A program made the translations under genes and the position numbers. Below, in pieces: positions 34,838-45,599 of a stretch of 64,000 bases of DNA. The notes beneath the pieces were generated by a model. It searched no databases. It had not been told where the DNA came from and saw only the letters and a list, made by a program, of their open reading frames with translations. Within the stretch, counting starts at the first letter, position 1, and each line of letters opens with the position of its first letter. The DNA comes from Dastarcus helophoroides (Eukaryota > Arthropoda > Insecta > Coleoptera > Bothrideridae). The stretch covers positions 27,416,598 to 27,480,597 of the forward strand of contig CM053330.1 in NCBI GenBank assembly GCA_028583605.1, written 5' to 3'.

Positions 34838-35240
34838 AAGGTGTCTCTTATCGTTATGTTCAAATTTTGGCAGCATAAACTAGACTTAATTCCAAGACTA
34901 AGAAACATAAAAGTTGTAGGTTTGAAAGTTACAGGCATATGAAATTTAATCAAAATTAAGTAAGTAAAAAAATTATTCAAATAATAACTCAATTTATTAT
35001 TTAAAAATTATAAATAAATTGAGTTTTCGAAATGTTGTCCTCCTTGCTGAATACAGATCTGTGCGAGTTATCCAATGAACAAAGTGGTACAGGATATACT
35101 TCTTCCGGTCAAAGAACTACTAAAAGTGTTGAACACTTTTAGTAGTTCTTTGACATAGTCCAATCCCGGAAGAAGTATATCCTGTACTGACTCTGGCCGT
35201 GGAAGCCTTCGTTATCATGAACAAAGTGGTACTTCTTATT
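34838..35240 (-). mobile_element. Possible Tc1/mariner-like transposon relic
   Basis: The minus strand near 35070-35010 reads LAQICIQQGGQHFENSI, resembling the C-terminal GG-HFE pattern of some insect mariner-like transposases. The following A/T-rich text (AAACCTACAACTTTTATG on the minus strand near 34925) looks like the downstream tail of dispersed copies. The region contains the palindrome at 35087-35187, which disrupts any frame. The identification is weak. Confidence 0.3.
35087..35187. repeat. Long imperfect palindrome (foldback)
   Basis: The left arm GTACAGGATATACTTCTTCC...AACTACTAAAAGTGTT is mirrored by AACACTTTTAGTAGTTC...GGAAGAAGTATATCCTGTAC, with about 12 extra bases in the right arm and almost no loop. 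A 16-bp direct repeat ATGAACAAAGTGGTAC lies at 35075-35090 and 35217-35232. The arrangement suggests template switching or fold-back synthesis. Confidence 0.9.
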
Positions 35241-35409
35241 TAAAGTCCATTTATCCAAATTTGTTGAGCAGATTAATTCTTCCTTCTCAATAAAGAGGAA
35301 TTTCTAAAAGAGGTGGTAATTTATCACTAAGGAATTGTATATTATTAAACAAATTGCTGAAACGAGTATTTGGCGAATTTACCATTGTCGTCTGACTAAC
35401 TATATTTAA

Positions 35410-36190
35410 ATACTAGCTCCGACCCGCGACTTCGTCAGCGCAGAATTATTATTATTATGTTTTTCGAAAACAATGTTAACATTTTACTTCCTAGAAGTTA
35501 AATTTTTTAAAACAAAATTCTCGTGTTAGGCGTTGCCAATTTTCCGGTGCAGTCATAATTGAATCTACTAACCAAGTTTAGGTTTGTATTTTCAGAGATT
35601 TCGGTTATGCATTGGTCCGTCAACAGTTGGCTAGGATATGGTCCTTAATGTTATATGTAAAAGGTAATAAAACAAAACGGGCCAAAGTACTATTTAAAAA
35701 AATAGGTAACAGAAATAAAACTTTATGTAAGCAACTATCCAAAGTTACAAACAGTTTATGCAATTTTATGGCTTGTTAATTGGAAAGAGTTCGCTTTGTT
35801 TTGTTTTATATATGAATTCGATAATAGCACAAAACTTATTTTATTTCTGCTAGCGGCTCCGCCTAAGAACATTTCCATTTGAAGCTAAAAATATTCCCGA
35901 GTAGGAAAGTTGTCATAAGATAGAATGGAAGATGGCGCAGTGATATATAAAACGCAACACACTTTCCCATTTATAAAATCAGATCAAATAGGGGCAATAA
36001 AACAAGTGGGTCTAAAGTACTACGTAAAAAATCAACATAAAAACAATATAGTATAACCAGCTATCCAAAGTTATAAACAATATGCACAAAATCATAGTTT
36101 GTAATAGTGATAGAAATCCATTTTAAGTAGGGCTGTCAAGCAAGTTTCTAACAACAAAGACGGAACCAAAAGCCTTTTAAAACGAAACTT
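35410..36190. repeat. Repeat beginning with a CGACCCGCGACTTCGTCAGCG motif
   Basis: TACTAGCTCCGACCCGCGAC at 35412 followed by TTCGTCAGCGCAG is close to a terminal motif seen in many arthropod retroposons (recalled knowledge). GCGGCTCCGCC at 35852 may belong to a second copy: the words GGCAATAAAACAAG and AAAGTACTAC/TAAAGTACTA occur in both halves (35660-35700 and 35990-36025). No coding frame was found. Confidence 0.4.
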
Positions 36191-36199
36191 TTTTAAAAC

Positions 36200-38148
36200 A
36201 ATTAAAACTTTTCAGTGTAAAGCTAACATTTCTACTTTCTTCTCGAATTGCAAATCTTACAGCTCAAAATTTTGACTTTAAATTTCAAATTTCAAAATAA
36301 AAAAGTGAAAAGTTTCATTTTAAATTCAAAATATCAATATCAAATAACATTTTTAATAATGTTTAAACCACTATTTCAATTTCAAAATATCTATTTTTTC
36401 AAAATAGTGGTTTCAGTAAAAATTTCGAGATCAGTCTTGAAAAACGAAGGATTTTTTTTCAGAATTGCGACTTTGATTTCAAAGTTTTGGTATATAATTC
36501 GATTTTGGAAAGGAAGTTGAATTTTAAACTCGAAATTTGTACTTTTTTTCAGGGCTTCGAACCGGACCTGAACCGAAAACCGGAAACCGAAAAAAACCGT
36601 TATTTCTGTCGGAACGAAAACCGAAACTGAATCGAAAAGAAAATATCGGTTTATTTCGGTTCAGTGCAGATTCAAAAGTTCACAGTTGGCAAAACCTCCC
36701 CACTTCAATTTCAACTTTACATTGAAAGTCTCGATTATTATTATTGTATTGTCCACGAGTCTTTTTGAAACTTAGACTTTTTTTTATTAAAATTTTGAAT
36801 TTTAACTTATTTTTATTTTGTCCCATAAAGGTCAGCTTTGAATTGAAAATTTTGAATTTTTCTAGAAATATTGACATTTATTTTTCAACATTTCGACATT
36901 TTTTATTTATTATATTATTTTTTAATTATGTAGAATTTCTGTAAAATAAATTTCGAATATTTTCTTCAATTTCACCTTTTTTTCTTAAAAATTCTGGGCT
37001 TACAATTTCAATTTTTGCCTATTATTTTAATCGTTCTAAAAAATTGATGGCTCGCAGTAATTTTTGATGTGACCTGAGGAGCCTATAAAGAAAAAGAGGC
37101 ACTTCGTTTTATTTAGCAAATTCATGTTTTCAGACTAAAATAGAAATTTCAAAAAAAAAAGACAAAATTTCAATTTTAAAATCGGAAAAAAACTTATCTT
37201 TAATGTGAAAAATTGAAGATAAAGGTTAAAAAATTTTAAAAATTATTCGAAATATATTTATTTTAATGAATCCATTTGTCAGAGTTTAAATTAAACAGGA
37301 AATTTTGAAAAACAAACTTCAAACAGAAAAACTGGAAATGAACAAGTGGAATCTTAAAAAGTATAATTTTCAGTTTTAAATGAAAAATGTTATGCAAAAC
37401 TTTGTAAAGATAAAAAACTCTTAAAACAAAAATATTCTCGAATTTTCAATTATAAAATTTAAACATAGAATTTTGAGAAAATATCCAAATTTTGAACAAA
37501 CACTAAAAGTGATTCACAAGAACTGTGATTTCGAGAAAAACGTCCAAATTTTAAGTTTAAATTCGAAATTTCGAGAAAAAAAGTTCAAACCTTGAGATGC
37601 AGGTCAATATTATGATATCGAAAGGCAAAATTTCCAAAAGAAAGCCGAGATTACGAGCTTTGTAACAAAATTTTAGAGAAAAATATTAAGGTTCAAGTTT
37701 GAATTCAGAATTTTCAGAAGAAACTCTCCTAAGAAAATCTTAAAATTTCTGCCTTATTTTCGAATTTTGAGAATAAAGCAAAATGGATAAAATGACAAAT
37801 TAAAATTTTTGTGAAAGGTTTTTCTTTAATAAATCGCACTTTTTTTGGAAATGTTGACCTTTTTTCTCGAAATTTCGACTTTAACCTTAAAATGTCAAAC
37901 CTAACCACTACAATTTGAGAAAAAAGTTTAAATGTCTAGAGAAGCTTAAAATTGATAAAAACAAATTTCAAGTTAACAAGAAATTATGAGAAAAAATTAA
38001 ACATTTTAAGAGAAACTAGAAATTTATAATTTTGTTTTACTATAAACTTTTGAGTTTGTAAATGTCAAGTTTTAACATGAAATTTCGATAAGTTTTCAAA
38101 AATTTCGAAAATAAACTCAAAATATTGAATTTTTTAAATAAATAATGG
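36200..38148. repeat. TTTCGA/AAATTT-rich degenerate array, left of PLE-A
   Basis: Loose repetition of AAATTTCGA, TTTTGAAATT and GTCAAAATTTC words. A CCGAAAACCGGAAACCG-rich patch at 36555-36665 has a counterpart at 43715-43850 beyond the Penelope insertion (both contain CCGTTATTT followed by TGTCGGA and CGAAAACCG). This shows the array once continued across the insertion site. Confidence 0.65.
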
Positions 38149-38159
38149 TTTTATTTTAT

Positions 38160-38258
38160 CCAAAGAAGGTTTCACCCCTTTACCACATCGGCAATTAAAT
38201 AAATAATTACGCGATACGTATTTCGCCAGCAGAACTGGCATTTTCAAGCGCACTAATC
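38160..38258 (-). repeat. 3' pseudo-LTR of the minus PLE-A copy
   Basis: Matches, in opposite orientation, 41538-41633 of the plus copy. It ends at CCAAAGAAGG next to the target duplication and so lacks the last approximately 38 bp (ACTTAATCACAAGCC... to GCTTTAG) present in the other two pseudo-LTRs. Confidence 0.8.
38210..38251 (-). ncRNA. Degenerate hammerhead-like motif, PLE-A minus 3' end
   Basis: Minus-strand order: GCGC, TTGAAAA in place of CUGANGA, one U, GCCAG/CTGGC helix II, GAA, palindromic ATACGTAT, C, then GCG. The box departs from the required CUGANGA at the first and sixth positions, so cleavage is unlikely as written. The layout matches PLE-B exactly. Confidence 0.4.
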
Positions 38259-38516
38259 TTAAAAGATTAGCAAAAGATGCATCGACGTCATCTGCATTGA
38301 GATTCAAATCGATACTGGCGGTCTTTTGCTTTCTTTCCTATTTCTAATTGTTTAACACATCTGGTGCATGCAATTTTGACCTGCCACAAATAGCCTTCAA
38401 TAAACTGGAGGCCGCCAATGGTCCCTTATCTCCGTTAAGGGTAACTGGCCTCTGATTAATATAAATTGTTTCGTATGCATCAAGTTCTCTGCTATTTGTG
38501 ACCGATCTTAACAATT

Positions 38517-39064
38517 TTAAATTTTCAATGTTAATTTTGTGTCCTTATTTATCATATGTAGGGCGACACTTGATTTTTCTTCTCTATTGTATCTGAAATG
38601 AGCGATATGTTCTTTAAATCTGGTTTTAATGGATCTCTTGGTCTGTCCAACATATGATAAATTACAATTGTTACAGCTTATTTCGTAAATTCCGGAATTC
38701 TCAAGCTTGTCCAATTTATCTTTAGCATTACCCAAATTATTGCGGAGACTGTTGTTGGCTGTGTAAACTACTTTTACGTTGTTTTCTTTTAAAACTTTAT
38801 TAATTTTATTAGTGATATTTTGGTAAAATGGTAATTTCACAACGGTTGTAGGAGTGTTATCTTTAGATTGGTCAAGCTTAGAGCAATCCTGAATGTTACT
38901 ATCTTATTTTCAAACGGACAATTTTTACTCGTAGTTACTTTAATGAATTTAGGAAAAATCGGGAGGTTCAGGCATCGTTTTAGAAATTTAATGTCTGCAC
39001 TTGTGCTGCGAATCTTAAAACTAAGCTTACGATACTGGTTCAGTAGTGTTGACCGGGAAGCCAT
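38517..39064 (-). pseudogene. PLE-A protein with the reverse transcriptase deleted
   Basis: An ATG at 39064-39062 starts MASRSTLLNQYRKLSFKIRS and continues through NLPIFPKF to CPFENKIVT. There the DNA jumps to sequence equal to 40903 onwards of the plus copy, out of frame, removing about 1.67 kb with the whole reverse transcriptase. Another frame then gives LPFYQNITNKINK, SGIYEISCNNCNLSYVGQT and SIKTRFKEHIAHFRYNREEK before a one-base deletion ends it near 38540. It is useful because it reveals the N-terminal 50-odd residues the plus copy lacks. It is non-functional as a protein. Confidence 0.82.
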
Positions 39065-39200
39065 ATTCACTAAAGCACTGAACTAAACACTGTGGCTTGT
39101 GATTAAGTCCAAAGAAGGTTTCACCCCTTTACCACATCGGCAATTAAATAAATAATTACGCGATACGTATTTCGCCAGCAGAACTGGCATTTTCAAGCGC
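39065..39200 (-). repeat. 5' pseudo-LTR of the minus PLE-A copy
   Basis: Reads on the minus strand from GCGCTTGAAAATGCCAG to CAGTGCTTTAG and is followed within a few bases by the ATG at 39064. It is the full-length form, matching 41543-41672. It includes a degenerate hammerhead layout at 39159-39200. The junction with the plus copy is at its outer end. Confidence 0.8.
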
Positions 39201-39202
39201 GA

Positions 39203-41449
39203 GTGCCGTTTGAAAATAAGATAGTAACAGCAGCAAAAAAGAAGTGGCTATATTTAGAAATTAAACGTCATTACACTAACAGAACAAGGCATGAAATTAA
39301 CTCATACAACTTGTACAAAAAACTAACATACAAACTCAACGAAGAAGAATACGAAGAATTTAGTGCTTTTCAAAGAAGAATGTTTGAAAATATAGAGTAT
39401 AAAATCAAGAAGAAAATTGAAATTCATGAAAGAAAACTGCAAAATATTTTAAAGTACAAAACACAAAGTAATAAACCTTCTCCTTCGAAAAACACTAACA
39501 TAGTAGTAAATCTCTCCAAACAAGTTTTTAATGCTAAAGAATTAGAACTTTTAAATAAAGGACTTAAATTCAATACACCTTTTGTAAAAGCACCCATCGA
39601 ACAAATTTGCGTCGGAATCGAATCGGGAATTTCAAAATTAAATGAACCAAGTAAGAATTTAATTAGAGAACAAAGTAAAAAGATTATTGAAACTAACAAA
39701 GAACATCGAATTAATAGTAATCAGAACCACATAATTAAAAACTTAAAAAAGAAAGATTGCTACTATCTAAAAGCAGACAAAGGCAATAAGATTGTTGTAT
39801 TGGATAAACCTGATTATAACAATAGAGTAAACAATTTAATTGAAAGTGGACCATATGAGAGAATAGCAAAGAATCCATTACCAAAAATGATTAAAGAATT
39901 CAAAGATGCTTTAAAGAAATGCAACAATCTTATTACCAACCCAATAAAATACAAAATTAACTCGAGTAATCCATCGATCCCCAGATTGTATTGTTTACCA
40001 AAAATTCATAAGCCGGGAAATTCAATGAGACCAATTGTTTCAGGTGTAACCGCACCCACTTACCAATTAGCAAAATGGCTTAACAATGAATTCGTAAAAC
40101 TTCAGAATAATAATACATCATTTTCAATTAAAAACACCACTGAATTTATAAATAAAATTAAAGATTTGACCTTGTCACCCACAGAAATTCTGGTATCTTT
40201 TGATGTAACTTCACTTTTTCCCAGCGTACCAATAGCCGAAACTTTAAATTATTTAGAAGAACTCTTGACATTTAATCAAATAGACAAAGAAGTAATTTCA
40301 GAATATTTAACTCTAACTTCATTATGCATGAAACAGAACGTCTTCCAGTTTGACAATAAATTTTATAAACAAACAAATGGTACCACCATGGGAAATCCAT
40401 TAAGTCCATTTCTAGCAAATCTTTTCATGGACAATTTTGAACAAGAAATCAAAAATGAATTAATAAACTTTCCTCGAATTTGGATACGATACGTAGACGA
40501 CATTTTTGCAGTTTTTGACACCAGTAAATATGAAGTTCAAGATTTCGTTGATAAGTTAAACTCAAAATACAATTCAATTAACTTTACATTTGAAAAAGAA
40601 ACCAATGGATTACTCCCGTTTTTAGATATCTTGGTTATCAGAAATAAAAATAATTTAGAGTTCGATATATACAGAAAAGAAACCAATACAAATCGCTTTA
40701 TCACAGCTGATTCTAATCATTGTCCACAACAGAAATTAGCAAGTATACGTTTTTTAATCAACAGGCTTTTAAATGTTCCTCTAAGTAAATCCAGATATAC
40801 AAAAGAATTAGCTTACATTAAAGATGTTGCGATTTTTAATGGTTTCCCCGTAGAAACAGTAAACAGCATGTTAAGGAAATGTAGATTTAAGAAAATAATT
40901 CAGGATTGCTCTAAGCTTGACCAATCTAAAGATAACACTCCTACAACCGTTGTGAAATTACCATTTTACCCAAATATCACTAATAAAATTAATAAAGTTT
41001 TAAAAGAAAACAACGTAAAAGTAGTTTACACAGCCAACAACAGTCTCCGCAATAATTTGGGTAATGCTAAAGATAAATTGGACAAGCTTGAGAATTCCGG
41101 AATTTACGAAATAAGCTGTAACAATTGTAATTTATCATATGTTGGACAGACCAAGAGATCCATTAAAACCAGATTTAAAGAACATATCGCTCATTTCAGA
41201 TACAATAGAGAAGAAAAATCAAGTGTCGCCCTACATATGATAAATACAGGACACAAAATTAACATTGAAAATTTAAAATTGTTAAGATCGGTCACAAATA
41301 GCAGAGAACTTGATGCATACGAAACAATTTATATTAATCAGAGGCCAGTTACCCTTAACGGAGATAAGGGACCATTGGCGGCCTCCAGTTTATTGAAGGC
41401 TATTTGTGGCAGGTCAAAATTGCATGCACCAGATGTGTTAAACAATTAG
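39203..41449 (+). CDS. Penelope-like reverse transcriptase with GIY-YIG endonuclease (5'-truncated)
   Basis: A 748-codon uninterrupted frame. Residues 1-180 are lysine/asparagine-rich. ADKGNKIVVLDKPDYN (191-206) and RLYCLPKIHKPGNSMRPIVS (261-280) are Penelope reverse transcriptase blocks; motif A is SFDVTSLFPSV (332-342), motif B TNGTTMGNPLSPF (391-403), motif C YVDD (430-433), then LLPFLDILV. The C-terminal GIY-YIG nuclease has GIY (633-635), a CNNC pair and YVG (646-648), then RSIKTRFKEHIAHFR. All key residues look intact. The protein would reverse-transcribe its own RNA and nick target DNA. The first codon is GTG, not ATG: the frame begins at the junction with the minus copy and lacks the MASRS... 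start seen there, so expression as it stands is doubtful. It ends with TAG at 41447-41449. Confidence 0.92.
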   Translation: MPFENKIVTAAKKKWLYLEIKRHYTNRTRHEINSYNLYKKLTYKLNEEEYEEFSAFQRRMFENIEYKIKKKIEIHERKLQNILKYKTQSNKPSPSKNTNIVVNLSKQVFNAKELELLNKGLKFNTPFVKAPIEQICVGIESGISKLNEPSKNLIREQSKKIIETNKEHRINSNQNHIIKNLKKKDCYYLKADKGNKIVVLDKPDYNNRVNNLIESGPYERIAKNPLPKMIKEFKDALKKCNNLITNPIKYKINSSNPSIPRLYCLPKIHKPGNSMRPIVSGVTAPTYQLAKWLNNEFVKLQNNNTSFSIKNTTEFINKIKDLTLSPTEILVSFDVTSLFPSVPIAETLNYLEELLTFNQIDKEVISEYLTLTSLCMKQNVFQFDNKFYKQTNGTTMGNPLSPFLANLFMDNFEQEIKNELINFPRIWIRYVDDIFAVFDTSKYEVQDFVDKLNSKYNSINFTFEKETNGLLPFLDILVIRNKNNLEFDIYRKETNTNRFITADSNHCPQQKLASIRFLINRLLNVPLSKSRYTKELAYIKDVAIFNGFPVETVNSMLRKCRFKKIIQDCSKLDQSKDNTPTTVVKLPFYPNITNKINKVLKENNVKVVYTANNSLRNNLGNAKDKLDKLENSGIYEISCNNCNLSYVGQTKRSIKTRFKEHIAHFRYNREEKSSVALHMINTGHKINIENLKLLRSVTNSRELDAYETIYINQRPVTLNGDKGPLAASSLLKAICGRSKLHAPDVLNN

Positions 41450-41672
41450 AAATAGGAAAGAAAGCAAAAGACCGCCAGTATCGATTTGAATCTCAATGCA
41501 GATGACGTCGATGCATCATTTGCTAATCTTTTAAGATTAGTGCGCTTGAAAATGCCAGTTCTGCTGGCGAAATACGTATCGCGTAATTATTTATTTAATT
41601 GCCGATGTGGTAAAGGGGTGAAACCTTCTTTGGACTTAATCACAAGCCACAGTGTGTAGTTCAGTGCTTTAG
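41450..41672 (+). repeat. 3' untranslated region and pseudo-LTR of the plus PLE-A copy
   Basis: Contains an 18-bp perfect stem CTAATCTTTTAAGATTAG (41524-41541), then the degenerate hammerhead layout, then the pseudo-LTR tail ending CAGTGCTTTAG at 41672 against the target duplication. The same TTTTAAGATTAG stem precedes the motif in PLE-B, so this arrangement is shared between the families. Confidence 0.75.
41541..41585 (+). ncRNA. Degenerate hammerhead-like motif, PLE-A plus 3' end
   Basis: TGCGC, TTGAAAA, T, GCCAG/CTGGC helix II with a short loop, GAA, the 8-nt palindrome ATACGTAT, C (41580) and GCG. The palindromic helix III and C before the distal strand of helix I fit a minimal dimeric hammerhead. 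The CUGANGA box is altered (UUGAAAA), so I expect loss of activity or a mutated ancestor. Confidence 0.42.
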
Positions 41673-41683
41673 TTTTATTTTAT

Positions 41684-44600
41684 TACAAACTTTGTAAGAA
41701 ACCTGAATTTTTTCAAGGTTTTTGGTTAAAACTGATTTTTTTTATAATTTGGAAGTTTGTCCACGCTATTAGTAGCTTTAGATTTTTAAAATCAAAAATA
41801 ACAAAAGTTTCTTAAAATCTCTCGTTTTTGTTGAAGCTCCGAGTTCTCTGTTAAAATGTTTAATTTGAAATTTAAATTTTTACTTTTTTCCTGAAGTTCC
41901 AACTTTAGAATCAAAATATCGACTTTATTTCGACTTTAATTTCAAACTTCGAGTTTTTTCGAAATTGTGAGTTCTAAGGTTAAAACTTTGAAAAAAAAGA
42001 AAGGAAACAAAATTTCACCTTAATTAGAAAATTTAAACTTAAATCGGTAAATTTCGACCTTCATTACTTACGAGATTTGATTTTAAAACTTTTGGTAAAA
42101 AAAACTTAAAAGTTTATAAAACATTTTTATCAATTTCCGAATTTAAAAACGTTAGCTAAAAATTTTAATAAAATTTGGAATCTTTAACATTTCCCTAAAA
42201 ATTCAAAGTTTTTAAAAAAATGGAAATCTCATTAGTTATTATATTTTAATCTTTGACAAAAGTTTTCAACTTTCAATCAAAATTTGACCATTTCAAAAAA
42301 CGATGATAGTTTTCTCTTTAAATTTAGGCTATTTTTATCTTAAAAAAATTAAAGATCCAAATCTGAACTTGGATTCTTCAGAACATAGTAAAATTTCGAA
42401 AATAACTTTGAAATGTTTGCTTCAAATTTCCTGAAAACTTGCAAGTGTCCAAAAAGAATTTAAAATTTTGATAAAAGATAGTAAAGAGAGATTTAACTTT
42501 GTTTTGCAATTTTTACATTTTTTGTTTAAATTTTATATTTAAGTTGCAATTTATTTTCTAAAATTTCGACTTAAACATGAAATGTAGTCTTTTTTTTAAC
42601 TATGCCTTTTTTTGATATTTACCCAGTAATCTCTAAATTCAAATGTTTAAAAGACTCATAACTACCAGAAATATGTTTATTAATTTTTATTTAACATTTC
42701 TGCGACCCAATTTGGAAATATTTAAAGTTTTATTTTTTGTTGACAATTTTCCAAAATAGTTTTTGAAATATGACTACGTGATATCTAAATTTATTTAAAA
42801 CGTCACCTTATGACCGTTAAGAAAATTAGGTTAGTTTATTTTACTTTATTTTATTTTATTCAAATGTTAAATAAAATTAATAAACATAATGTTTCCGACC
42901 AATAAGAGTCCACCATGAAGATTACCAGAAATAGTTGAAATCTTGAGCAATTTTTATTTATGAAAGAATTATTTTCTCTAACTTTGATCATTCATTGAAT
43001 CAAATTTTTTTTTATTAGAACGGTACAATTGTTTCCCCTAAATTTGAATGATTTCCTCCAAATTGAAAATGAATTGAAACACGACATTAAAAAAAATTGT
43101 CAAGCTTTAACCACACGTTTAAGAAAGTAGTCAAAATTAAAAAAAAACTAAATTTATGTAAAAAAAATTCTAAAAGTTTCATTTTAATCATAACAATTTG
43201 ACTTTCAACTCGATTGTTCGAGTATCTTCTCGAAACTTAAAATCTTTATTATAAGTCGGAATTTTGCAGCTTAATACTTTTTTTTTAAATTTTGAATTCT
43301 TTGCAAAATTTTAAAATTGTTATTTTCTTTTCCTGAAAATTTTACTTCAAATTCAGATGTATACGTTTTTTTTAGAAATATCAATTCCACTTTATATATT
43401 ACTTTTCTAAACATTTTATGCTTAAACTTAAAAAGTGTTAACATTATTTCTAAATAATTTAACTCAAAATTTTGAAATATAAAATTTTTAATTTTAAATT
43501 CTATTTATTCTAAAAGTTAGAATACAAGTTTACAGTTTCTACATTTTCTAAAAAAAATTGACTTTGACTCGAAATTTCAACCTAAATCGAAATTTTAAAT
43601 TTAAATTTGAATTTTTTTTCTAAATTTCATATCCCTTTTTGAAATCTGGATTTTTTGTTTCCAGATTACCCGATTTTCTTTCTTTTAAATGAAAAATTAA
43701 AAATGAGTCACTCGGAGTTGAACCAAAAACCTAAATTCGGAAAAACCCGTTATTTTTGTCGGAGCGAAAACCGGAACTGAACCTATATAATTTTTTTCCG
43801 GAACGAAAATCGAAAACCGAAACAAAAATAATAACGGTTTAAAGCCTTGCTTTTTTTAAAAGATTTTAAATGAACAGTTGAATCTCGAAAAACTTTTCCT
43901 CGGAACTTCGACTATACTTTTTCTCAAAACTTCTACTACAATTTTGAAATTTCGACCTTATCTCGAAAATTCAACTTTAATCTCAAAATGTTCATTTTAA
44001 ATTAAAATTTTAAACTTTATCTCTTACTTCCAAAAATTTTAAGTTAATAATTCAAGTTTAATTTCCAAATTTTATTTTTTCTCAAAATGTGGATTCTTAG
44101 TTTTAATATTCCAATTTTAAAATTCTATTTTTTAAATCATTCTAACTTTTTCATTAGACTATTCATTTTTTCACTTTTTGAATGTATCAGCTGATTAATT
44201 TATAAAAACTAATTCAAATTTTTAGTACAAATTTAGAGGAAAAGTGGAATAATTGAAGGTCGAAATGTTTAGTAAAAAAAGCAAAATTTCGATAAGTCTG
44301 GATTTATAAAATAAACATTTTTTAAAATTTTTAACTTTTTAAGATTTTACAGAAATATGTAGAAAACATTAACACTGGGAAATTTGAAATAATAGTCAAG
44401 TTTTAATCCGATATGTTTAGAAAAATGTCAACATTTTAAGTTTAGATACTAAATTTTTTAAAGAGAAGCATTCTTATAAATACAATGAATATGTTTAGAC
44501 TAATTTGAGAAATATTCATGGAAAAATTTAGCAAAAAACTTCAAAATTTTAATAATCTGTTAAAATCAAAATTACCCTAGAAAAAGTGAAATTAAAAAAA

Positions 44601-44930
44601 ATAATAATAAATTAAAAAAAAAGAACATAAAAATTTCTCGAAATTCCAAGTTTAAAGTTAAAATTTTTAGATAAATAGCACTTTCGTGTTTAAACGCAGA
44701 ATTTAGGAAGACAATTCAAGCTAAGACAGAATTAGATTTTTGAATCTTTTGTCTAGCCTAAAGAAATGTAGCTGAAGCTATGGGACAAATAATGATAAAA
44801 TTTAAAAAATTTCTACTGAAAAATAGTGCTCTGAAACCTCAACGATCAAATCTTATTAATGTATTTCAAATACTAAAACTTTTTTTTGAAATTTGGAGAA
44901 CCAACGGAAATATTACATAACGATATGTAA
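41684..44930. repeat. TTTCGA/AAATTT-rich degenerate array, right of PLE-A
   Basis: The same vocabulary as 36200-38148, including the CCGAAAACCG-rich patch at 43715-43850. No coding frame of interest was found. Confidence 0.65.
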
Positions 44931-45595
44931 CACCCTATATACAGGGTGATTTAGTCATAATGGGATTAATTTTAAGAAAAGACAGGGATAAATGAGTATG
45001 ATACGAATACGTAATTTTTAAGAAAAATTTCAGATTTAATTACACCGAAAAAAATATTTTAAAATCATAATTTAAACCCCTTTTTAGGCTGCCACTGACG
45101 CCAAAGCTCCCAAGGCCCGGCTAAATGGAAATAAGAAGAATTCATGGTTGCGCAGTTGGGACTCGGACAAAATAAATAAACAAAATATTGCTAGGTTATG
45201 TCTAAAGAAAATCATTAAATGATCCTGGCGGCACCGATGGTTGTAAAAAAGCTATTAGGTGATTCGCTCTTTTGTTTGAAAATTAAGTAACAACGACTTG
45301 CAGAAGAAAGTTACGCGAAAAAAAAAAAGATTAAATCGCGAGATGGGCGCAAACGTTGATCTTAACGCTGCAAGTGATGAATAAAATTCGCTGTAAGGGA
45401 TGCAAGTATTAAAGTGGTTAATACTTTCACGACGTTTTGTTTTTTGTGATCTTGCGTGATGACGATGGACATTTTTTAAACCATGTGTAGTTTACCGATG
45501 AATCATTATTTTTTTTCATAGGCCCGACAGGTCTAAAATATTTCCGAAAAGATTCACTCAAGTTTTGAAGGAAATACACTGGAACTATTATGGCC
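44931..45595. repeat. Interspersed repeat starting at CACCCTATATACAGGGTG
   Basis: The near-palindrome CACCCTATATACAGGGTG (44932-44949) resembles the terminal ACCCTGTATA motif at 31505. The part at 45225-45320 aligns with about 30960-31060. Base composition is mixed around 45090-45260. Confidence 0.4.
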
Positions 45596-45599
45596 GTGG

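Larger units (their letters stand above)
38160..41672. mobile_element. Head-to-head Penelope-like element pair, family PLE-A
   Basis: The 3513-bp unit is flanked by TTTTATTTTAT at 38149-38159 and 41673-41683, an 11-bp target duplication. It consists of a minus-strand deletion derivative (39200 down to 38160, with pseudo-LTRs at both ends in direct orientation) joined at about 39200 to a plus-strand copy (from about 39203) that is 5'-truncated but has the full catalytic protein and a 3' pseudo-LTR. Since one target duplication surrounds both, they probably arrived in one event. Such inverted, partial units are a known habit of Penelope-like elements. Confidence 0.85.

Noticed and set aside
38837..39070. 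Intron explanation for the missing 1.67 kb in the minus PLE-A copy
   Set aside because: The junction lacks GT-AG ends in the plus copy (AACA/GCAGCA and AATA/ATTCAGG), and the join shifts the reading frame, so a deletion is more likely.
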